Positions 6,339-11,873 of a stretch of 11,873 bases of DNA are shown here, in pieces. The stretch spans positions 1 through 11,873 of the forward strand of contig JAKFDL010000022.1 in assembly GCA_036676175.1 (NCBI GenBank), written 5' to 3'. Numbering within the stretch: the stretch's first letter is position 1; each line of letters starts with the position of its first letter. Below the pieces are notes generated by a model, which had not been told where the DNA came from, searched no databases, and was given only the letters and a program-made list of their open reading frames with translations. The translations under genes were made by a program, and so were the position numbers. This stretch comes from Methylotenera_A sp036676175 (GTDB taxonomy: Bacteria > Pseudomonadota > Gammaproteobacteria > Burkholderiales > Methylophilaceae).

Positions 6339-8489
6339 ATGAAAATTCTAGTGGCTGAGGATGATGAAAATTCCAGACAATTGTTAGAGGCGATATTGTC
6401 TGACGAGGGGTATGAAACAGTTAGTTTTGATAACGGCCTCAAAGCCTTATCTTATTTGCAGGTTGAGCCGGTAGATTTAATTATCTCTGATATTTTAATG
6501 CCCGAACTTGATGGCTATGGTTTATGCCGGGCACTTAAACAAAACCAAGCCTTAAAAAAAATCCCGTTTATTTTTTACACTGCCACTTATACCACCCCAC
6601 AAGACGAGCGCTTTGCGATTGCATTAGGCGCTAATAAATTCATTGTCAAGCCTATGTTAGCGCCAGATTTACTAGATGTTGTTAGGCAAGTACTGGAGTC
6701 TGATGATACGGGAAGAGCATCCAAGAATCGTGGAAGCCCGCTTAAGTTAGATAAGCAGCATATCGATTTGATGCGTGGAAAATTGGATAAAAAACTGCAT
6801 GAGCTCAATGAAGAAAAAGCAAAGCTGATAGATAGTGAGGCGCGTTTTAGGGACTTTGCAGAAGCCTCTGCTGATTGGTTTTGGGAGTCTGATGCGCAAC
6901 ATAAAATCAATGCGCTGGCTGGTAGCCCTGAAGGTTTGAATTTTTATAGTTTGACCGATTTAGCAGAAGCTTGTCACAGCCATTCCTCTAACGAAATGCT
7001 TAAAAACCTGCAAGCACATCAACGTTTTTCTGATTATGTGGTGCATTTCACTGATGAACAAGGCAAGTTAGTTTACTTACGTGTTTCTGGGAAACCAATA
7101 TTCAACTCAAATGGTAAGTTCATTGGTTATCGTGGTGTAGGACGCGATGTAAGCGAAATGATCGCTTTAAATCGCAAAGTTGAGTTTTTGGCCTCACATG
7201 ATGACTTAACTGGGCTACCAAATCGTAATTTGTTCAGACAACGCTTGGAGCACGCTATTGCCAAAGCGGAACGCAACGGCAGCCAGGTATTGTTGTTGTT
7301 CTTTGATTTAGATAAATTTAAATTGGTCAATGACACACTAGGGCACGAGGCGGGTGACCAACTGTTGATTATGGCAACCAAGCGCATTACCGAAAAAGCG
7401 CGTGCAACGGATGCGCTGTGTCGATTAGGCGGCGATGAGTTTGTGATGGTAATGGAAGGGGCTTCACCTCAAGATGGGCATAGACTGGTCCGCGATATCA
7501 TCACGGCATTCTCAATACCCTTTGATATTCAACAGCAAAAAGTGTATTGCACCACCAGCATTGGGGTAAGTGTGTACCCAGATGACGCGACAGACCCGCA
7601 AACTTTAATGGTATATGCCGATTTGGCGATGTATCGTGCAAAACAGAATGGCCGTAATGATTTTGAGTTTTATACGAGCAACCTCAACTTTATTGCACAT
7701 CAGTGGCTGGATATGGAAAATGGGATTCGCCACGCTTTCAAGGAAGATCAATTTTTTGTGGTGTTTCAACCGCAGTTGGAGAACACGCATAATCAATTAG
7801 TTGGTATGGAAGCGCTGCTACGTTGGCGTCATCCTGAGCGTGGCTTGATTCCACCGCTTGAGTTTATCAAAATTGCTGAGCAATCTTCACTGATTAATCA
7901 AATCGGTGATTTCGTTGCAGAAGCCGCTTGCAAGCAAATTCGCGATTGGCTAGACAAGGGCTTAATCGTGCCACGTGTCGCAATGAATATTTCCGCACGG
8001 CATCTACGAGCACAAACCTTAGTGAAAAACTTAACGTCCATCACCGCAAAATATGGCATTGAGCCGAATATGCTTTGTATCGAAATTACCGAACATGCAT
8101 TACTCGAAGAAGGTGAAGTTGTTAAGAAAAATATGCGTCAAATCAAAGAGGCAGGATTTAGCATTTCACTCGATGATTTCGGCATGGGACACTCATCACT
8201 ACTCTATTTAAAACGCTGGGCAGTTGATGAGGTTAAAATTGACCGTTCATTTGTGGATGGCCTCGTCAATAGTGCAGAAGACCGCGTGATTGTAAAAGCA
8301 ATTGTAGCGTTGGGAGATGCGTTGGGCTTACAGTTGGTGGGCGAGGGTGTAGAAAACCAAATGCAAGCAGACATTTTAGCAGCCAGCGGCTGTAAAAATG
8401 TGCAAGGTTATTTTTATTCGCCACCGTTAGAGGCCAAAGAGATGGAGACTTGGCTAAAGAAGAAGAGCGCAAAAAGTAAATTAGCCTAA
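6339..8489 (+). CDS. Response regulator with REC-PAS-GGDEF-EAL: cyclic di-GMP synthase/phosphodiesterase
   Basis: A cytosolic bifunctional c-di-GMP enzyme of 716 residues. The receiver (1-122) has Asp8/Asp9, phospho-acceptor Asp51 (ISDILMPELDG) and the Lys of IVKP. A coiled coil at about 140-168 leads to a PAS domain (about 165-272, ending GRDVSEM). The GGDEF domain (about 280-445) has an intact catalytic GGDEF (364-368) and an RxxD inhibitory site (RATD, 355-358) at the correct 5-residue distance. The EAL domain (about 455-705) has E491 of EALLRW, N550, E582 and E585 (IEITE), D612/D613 (DDFG), K633 (KIDRSF), E669 (EGVE) and Q689, so the metal and catalytic residues look complete. Both activities are therefore possible, and the receiver, PAS or GTP level may set the balance. 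The ATG lies 6 bp after the lone receiver's stop, with a weak GAAAGA site. It is the last gene of the operon, before a strong terminator. The kinase encoded at 3301-5964 is the likely phosphodonor (inference). Confidence 0.95.
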   Translation: MKILVAEDDENSRQLLEAILSDEGYETVSFDNGLKALSYLQVEPVDLIISDILMPELDGYGLCRALKQNQALKKIPFIFYTATYTTPQDERFAIALGANKFIVKPMLAPDLLDVVRQVLESDDTGRASKNRGSPLKLDKQHIDLMRGKLDKKLHELNEEKAKLIDSEARFRDFAEASADWFWESDAQHKINALAGSPEGLNFYSLTDLAEACHSHSSNEMLKNLQAHQRFSDYVVHFTDEQGKLVYLRVSGKPIFNSNGKFIGYRGVGRDVSEMIALNRKVEFLASHDDLTGLPNRNLFRQRLEHAIAKAERNGSQVLLLFFDLDKFKLVNDTLGHEAGDQLLIMATKRITEKARATDALCRLGGDEFVMVMEGASPQDGHRLVRDIITAFSIPFDIQQQKVYCTTSIGVSVYPDDATDPQTLMVYADLAMYRAKQNGRNDFEFYTSNLNFIAHQWLDMENGIRHAFKEDQFFVVFQPQLENTHNQLVGMEALLRWRHPERGLIPPLEFIKIAEQSSLINQIGDFVAEAACKQIRDWLDKGLIVPRVAMNISARHLRAQTLVKNLTSITAKYGIEPNMLCIEITEHALLEEGEVVKKNMRQIKEAGFSISLDDFGMGHSSLLYLKRWAVDEVKIDRSFVDGLVNSAEDRVIVKAIVALGDALGLQLVGEGVENQMQADILAASGCKNVQGYFYSPPLEAKEMETWLKKKSAKSKLA

Positions 8490-8507
8490 ACTAGCAGTGT
8501 GATTTAA

Positions 8508-8541
8508 ATTAAAAAAGCCTCATTTTTGAGGCTTTTTTAAT
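8508..8541. terminator. Strong bidirectional rho-independent terminator
   Basis: A perfect 15-bp stem (8508-8522 with 8527-8541) surrounds a 4-nt T loop. The GC core is GCCTCA/TGAGGC, flanked by A6 on the left arm and T6 on the right. It therefore ends transcripts on both strands: the plus-strand signalling operon (stop at 8489) and the minus-strand helicase pair (stop at 8565). Confidence 0.92.
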
Positions 8542-8564
8542 GAGTTTTCAATCCAGTTAAAATC

Positions 8565-9962
8565 TTATTTGTTTTGACTTAAGCCACCAAGCAAAGCCGC
8601 TACGGGCGCTTTTCGGTTAATCGCTGATGAAGCTTTCGTGTAGTCATTGGTACTTTTGGCTGGCTCGTAAGGTTTATCGAACCAAGGATCTGCAGAAGGT
8701 TTACGGGTGTGCTGACGTGGTTTGAAGTCACCTTTGCTACGATTTGAGGCTACGCTGGTTTCTGTGTGAGATTCACGCGTCGTACTTTTGTGCGTAGCAG
8801 GTTTTGCAACCGCTTTTATATCGGCTTTTTCTTTATCGATACTACGTTTTATCAGCTTTTCAATTTCTACCAAATACTTTTCTTCGTCTTCGCACACTAG
8901 AGATATTGCCACACCGCTAGCGCCCGCACGACCAGTACGGCCAATACGGTGCACATAATCTTCTGGTGCACTGGGGATTTCATAATTAATCACCATCGGC
9001 AAATCAGTAATATCTAAGCCACGTGCAGCCACATCAGTTGCCACTAACGCAGTAATTTTGCCTGCTTTAAATGCATCTAATGCCTCTAAGCGTTCTTTTT
9101 GGCTTTTATCTCCATGAATTGCATCTGCGGCAATGCCTTCTTTATGTAACGCCTTGCTTAATCGGCTGGCCGTCAATTTAGTTTTTGTGAATATAATCAC
9201 TTGTTTACTGTCAGCGTCTTTGAGCAGTTGCGTCAGTAAAGCCTGCTTTTTGCCTTGTTCAACTAAGTAAACTTTTTGTGTGACATTCTCAGCCGTAGCA
9301 TTACTGCGCGCCACTTCTATCAATGTTGGATTGGTTAAAAAGTCATCCGCTAACTTTTTGATTTCGTTAGAAAATGTAGCTGAGAACATTAGGTTTTGGC
9401 GTTGTTTTGGGAGTAAGGCCAAAATACGCTTCAAATCGGGCATAAAGCCCATGTCAAGCATTCTATCTGCTTCATCTAGCACCAAAATCTGCACTTGGCC
9501 AAGGTTAAGTGTTTTTTGCTCGACGTGATCCAGCAATCGACCTGGTGTTGCTACCAAAATTTCCACGCCAGTTTTTAAGTGTGGAGTTTGCGTTTTAATA
9601 TCTACACCACCAAACACCACCAAACTTTTAAGTGGAGTATGTTTTGCATACACTTTGACACTTTCTTCTACCTGAATTGCTAATTCACGCGTGGGAGTAA
9701 GTACCAGCGCACGTATCGGATGCTTGGCGGGGCTAGTGCTGGTACTGGCAAACGGTAGCAGTTTTTGCAATATAGGCAACGCAAAAGCTGCCGTTTTACC
9801 TGTACCTGTTTGTGCCCCAGCCATTAAATCCAAGCCTTGCAAAGCCAATGGAATGGCTTTGGCTTGAATTGGCGTTGGTGTAGTGTAACCGGTTTCTTGC
9901 ACCGCCTTTAATAGCGGTGCGGCTAAACCTAAAGCGTCAAATTGTATTATTTCTGTCGTCAT
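8565..9962 (-). CDS. rhlE: DEAD-box ATP-dependent RNA helicase, RhlE type (second of tandem pair)
   Basis: A cytosolic RNA helicase of 465 residues that unwinds short RNA duplexes, typically in ribosome assembly, RNA decay or cold adaptation. The full motif set is visible: Q motif (PTPIQAKAIP), motif I AQTGTGKT with Lys56, Ia PTRELA, Ib TPGRLLDH, II DEAD (163-166), III SAT, IV IIFTKTK, V VATDVAARGLDI and VI HRIGRTGR. The tail after about residue 375 is basic, Ser/Thr/Lys-rich and probably disordered. It ends with DPWFDKPYEP and VAALLGGL, which I recall as typical of RhlE proteins in betaproteobacteria. The ATG at 9962 lies 14 bp after the stop of the upstream helicase and has no obvious Shine-Dalgarno site, so it probably depends on translation of that gene. 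Subfamily (RhlE against SrmB or DbpA) is judged from style alone. Confidence 0.93.
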   Translation of the reverse strand: MTTEIIQFDALGLAAPLLKAVQETGYTTPTPIQAKAIPLALQGLDLMAGAQTGTGKTAAFALPILQKLLPFASTSTSPAKHPIRALVLTPTRELAIQVEESVKVYAKHTPLKSLVVFGGVDIKTQTPHLKTGVEILVATPGRLLDHVEQKTLNLGQVQILVLDEADRMLDMGFMPDLKRILALLPKQRQNLMFSATFSNEIKKLADDFLTNPTLIEVARSNATAENVTQKVYLVEQGKKQALLTQLLKDADSKQVIIFTKTKLTASRLSKALHKEGIAADAIHGDKSQKERLEALDAFKAGKITALVATDVAARGLDITDLPMVINYEIPSAPEDYVHRIGRTGRAGASGVAISLVCEDEEKYLVEIEKLIKRSIDKEKADIKAVAKPATHKSTTRESHTETSVASNRSKGDFKPRQHTRKPSADPWFDKPYEPAKSTNDYTKASSAINRKAPVAALLGGLSQNK

Positions 9963-9976
9963 CGTTTTAAACTGAG

Positions 9977-11773
9977 TTATGCAAAACTACGGGGACGGCG
10001 TGGTGCATTGTCACCGCCAGCGCGCGCTGGACGGTCGCCAGTTGGGCGTGGACGCGGATTGCCAAATTTTTCGCCAGTTGAAGCACGCGGTGCATCATTA
10101 CGTGGTGCAGAAGCGCGACTAGGCCTATCCCCAAAGCCGCCTTCAGGTTTGCGTGCGTAAGGTTTAGCAGAGTTGCCTCTGTCGCCAAAGCCTTTGCTCA
10201 ACTCACGTGCAAATTGCATATCGGTGTCTTTGGTATAACTGCGGCTGTTGCCATTGACTTCACCAGAGGCATTACGCGGAGTGGGTTTGCTTGCTTCGTT
10301 GTTAAAGCGATCTGCATTACGCGCTGGGCGCTCGTTAGAATATGCTTTGTCACCAAAGCCACGGCCTGACGGGCGCGCACCATCGTGTGTGCGTGTTTTA
10401 TTACGGTCGTTAAAACCGCCAGCACGGGCACCATAAGTTTTTTCGCCAGCAGGTTTTTCACCCATAATACGGTCACCAAATGTGCCACGGTTGTTGTCGC
10501 GAGATTGATAACCACCACGATCGCCTGGTTTGTGTGCAGAGCGTTCATTACGACCACTTCCATATCCACCACGGTCGCCATTGCCACCACGCCTTGCACC
10601 TTCTGGTTTGCTAGAAGTAAAACTACGTTTTGGCTCAAAGCCTTCAATCACTGCTGCATCCAATTTTTGACCAGTGTATTGTTCGATTTTACGCAATAAA
10701 TGGCGGTCCATATTCGATGCGAATGAAATCGCAATGCCTTTATTATTGGCGCGACCAGTACGACCAATACGGTGTACATAATCTTCTGCAAATTTAGGTA
10801 AATCGTAATTAATCACATGGCTAATACCTTGCACGTCAATACCGCGTGCTGCTACATCAGTAGCCACCAGTACTTTTACATCGCCGTGACGCAATTTAGT
10901 TAGGGTGCGGTTACGCGCGCCTTGTGTCATGTCACCATGTAAAGCTGCTGTTTTGTGGCCAGCAGCATATAAATCTTCTGCCAACACATCGGCGTGACGC
11001 TTGGTGCTGGTGAAAATGATGGCTTGGTTCATGTCAGGTGCGATTAACAAATGTTCTAGTAGTTTGTTTTTATGCGTCATGTCATCGACAAAGTGCAGGC
11101 GTTGCTCAATATTGGCGTGTTTTTCTTTTTGGCCAGCCACTTGTAAGGTGATTGGGTTATTTAAGAATTGTTTTGCAATGTGGCCAATGCCATCTAAAGT
11201 AGCTGAGAACAGTAATGTTTGGCGCTCTTTTGGTAGTGCAGCGCAAATCTTTTCAACATCGGGCATAAAGCCCATGTCCAACATGCGGTCAGCTTCATCT
11301 AACACCAGCATTTGCAAACGGCTTAAATCGATACGGCCACGTTCCATGTGATCAATAAAGCGGCCTGGTGTAGCCACTAATATATCTAATGGTTGTGACA
11401 GCAATTTATTTTGTAACGGGTAAGGCATGCCGCCAACGATACTCACGGTACGTGCACGAATATATTTACCGTATTTGCGTGCAGCTTCGTTGACTTGTGC
11501 AGCTAATTCACGCGTTGGTGTCAATACCAAAATACGTGGGCCACGGCTGTTTGACGCATGTGGTGTGGCTAATAAGTTAAGTGCGGGTAAAGTAAAGGCA
11601 GCTGTCTTGCCAGTGCCAGTTTGGGCAGAGGCCATTATGTCACGGCCTTTAAGCGCATCAGGGATTGCTTGTGCCTGCACAGCGGTGGGGTTGGTATAAC
11701 CAGCCTCAAGCACGGCGCGTAAAATGGTAGGATGTAAATCTAGTGATTCAAAAGTGGTTGATTCTAAAGACAA
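9977..11773 (-). CDS. rhlE: DEAD-box ATP-dependent RNA helicase, RhlE type, with long Arg/Gly-rich tail
   Basis: An RNA helicase of 598 residues when read from the TTG at 11773. In that numbering, motif I is AQTGTGKT (Lys56), with PTRELAAQ, TPGRFIDH, DEAD (159-162), SAT, IIFTSTKR, VATDVAARGIDV and HRIGRTGR (334-341). The core ends near residue 385. A tail of about 210 residues follows, rich in Arg, Gly, Asp and Asn, with repeated GDRGGY and GFGDR/GFGDK units; it is predicted disordered and RNA-binding. The frame is open further upstream to a TTG at 11833 and an ATG at 11821, but neither has a ribosome site, and they would add an unlikely hydrophobic stretch (CLLAPFFVF). The TTG at 11773 has GAAAGGGA 7 nt upstream and gives the normal RhlE N terminus (MSLESTTFESLDLHPTIL). 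It is the first gene of a two-helicase operon and shares its core with its neighbour, though their tails are unrelated. Confidence 0.93.
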   Translation of the reverse strand: MSLESTTFESLDLHPTILRAVLEAGYTNPTAVQAQAIPDALKGRDIMASAQTGTGKTAAFTLPALNLLATPHASNSRGPRILVLTPTRELAAQVNEAARKYGKYIRARTVSIVGGMPYPLQNKLLSQPLDILVATPGRFIDHMERGRIDLSRLQMLVLDEADRMLDMGFMPDVEKICAALPKERQTLLFSATLDGIGHIAKQFLNNPITLQVAGQKEKHANIEQRLHFVDDMTHKNKLLEHLLIAPDMNQAIIFTSTKRHADVLAEDLYAAGHKTAALHGDMTQGARNRTLTKLRHGDVKVLVATDVAARGIDVQGISHVINYDLPKFAEDYVHRIGRTGRANNKGIAISFASNMDRHLLRKIEQYTGQKLDAAVIEGFEPKRSFTSSKPEGARRGGNGDRGGYGSGRNERSAHKPGDRGGYQSRDNNRGTFGDRIMGEKPAGEKTYGARAGGFNDRNKTRTHDGARPSGRGFGDKAYSNERPARNADRFNNEASKPTPRNASGEVNGNSRSYTKDTDMQFARELSKGFGDRGNSAKPYARKPEGGFGDRPSRASAPRNDAPRASTGEKFGNPRPRPTGDRPARAGGDNAPRRPRSFA

Positions 11774-11780
11774 AGTATTG

Positions 11781-11788
11781 TCCCTTTC
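11781..11788 (-). promoter_or_regulatory. Shine-Dalgarno site that decides the TTG start of the first helicase
   Basis: On the minus strand GAAAGGGA lies 7 nt before the TTG at 11773-11771. It is the best ribosome site in the leader, and the two upstream in-frame start codons (11833 TTG, 11821 ATG) have none. Confidence 0.75.
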
Positions 11789-11806
11789 AATGAAAACAAA
11801 AAAGGG
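11782..11806 (-). promoter_or_regulatory. Possible hairpin masking the helicase ribosome binding site
   Basis: On the minus strand CCCTTT (11806-11801) can pair with AAAGGG (11787-11782) across a 13-nt loop, burying the Shine-Dalgarno core. The stem has only 6 bp, three of them G-C. It might act as a temperature- or helicase-sensitive switch, or it may be chance. The rest of the leader (11807-11873) is very AT-rich and includes a 7-bp AT-only inverted repeat (11833-11839 / 11843-11849); I could not assign a firm promoter. Confidence 0.3.
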
Positions 11807-11873
11807 CGCAAGCAAACACATATAGTAAGCCAATATATTTTTAATATATAAAACTTAATATAAACGCGTAAAG

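Noticed and set aside
9942..10699. Open frames on both strands overlapping the helicase tail and the helicase junction (for example 10198-10647 minus, 10248-10436 plus, 9967-10188 minus)
   Set aside because: They arise from the repetitive Arg/Gly codons of the helicase tail. Their products are low-complexity, resemble no family I know, and have no ribosome site or independent context.
11821..11833. Upstream in-frame starts for the first helicase (TTG 11833, ATG 11821)
   Set aside because: They lack a ribosome site and would add a hydrophobic stretch not expected in RhlE. The TTG at 11773 has a good site and gives the usual N terminus.
11833..11849. AT-only inverted repeat at the right edge
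   Set aside because: Seven A/T pairs in a very AT-rich leader are expected by chance. It may overlap the helicase promoter, but no clear -35/-10 pair could be assigned.

Overview
The window (11,873 bp, moderate GC) looks like ordinary chromosome of a Gram-negative proteobacterium. The protein styles (betaproteobacterial-type RhlE tails, formate-dependent PurT, group II truncated haemoglobin, multi-sensor kinase with a c-di-GMP effector) fit a betaproteobacterium. Methylophilaceae (Methylotenera-like) is my best guess, but that is inference from style and not from a search. I see no tRNA, rRNA, CRISPR array, insertion sequence, phage gene or integration site.

Layout. (1) 3-1400, plus strand: a sigma-54-dependent NtrC-family response regulator, cut by the left window edge. 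(2) 1532-3188, plus: purT (formate-dependent purine synthesis) followed after 4 bp by a group II truncated haemoglobin. (3) 3301-8489, plus: a tightly packed three-gene signalling operon. It holds an inner-membrane hybrid-input kinase (periplasmic solute-binding domain, GAF, PAS, HisKA, HATPase), a stand-alone receiver that overlaps it by 4 bp, and a REC-PAS-GGDEF-EAL protein 6 bp further on. The operon ends at a strong bidirectional hairpin terminator (8508-8541). (4) 8565-11773, minus: two RhlE-type DEAD-box RNA helicases in tandem, 14 bp apart. The upstream one carries a roughly 210-residue Arg/Gly-rich disordered tail.

How the parts work together. The operon in (3) reads as one pathway: a periplasmic small-molecule signal and cytosolic GAF/PAS inputs drive His phosphorylation. 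Phosphate then passes to one or both receivers, and the second receiver controls a protein with apparently intact c-di-GMP synthesis and hydrolysis motifs. The helicase pair converges on this operon and shares its terminator. The first helicase should be read from a TTG codon at 11773, which has a good Shine-Dalgarno site. That site lies in a possible small hairpin, which could allow control of translation.

Nothing here is clearly a wholly new system. The most interesting points are the SBP-kinase / lone REC / bifunctional c-di-GMP module, the purT-haemoglobin pairing, the RG-rich tail, and the hairpin over the helicase ribosome binding site.
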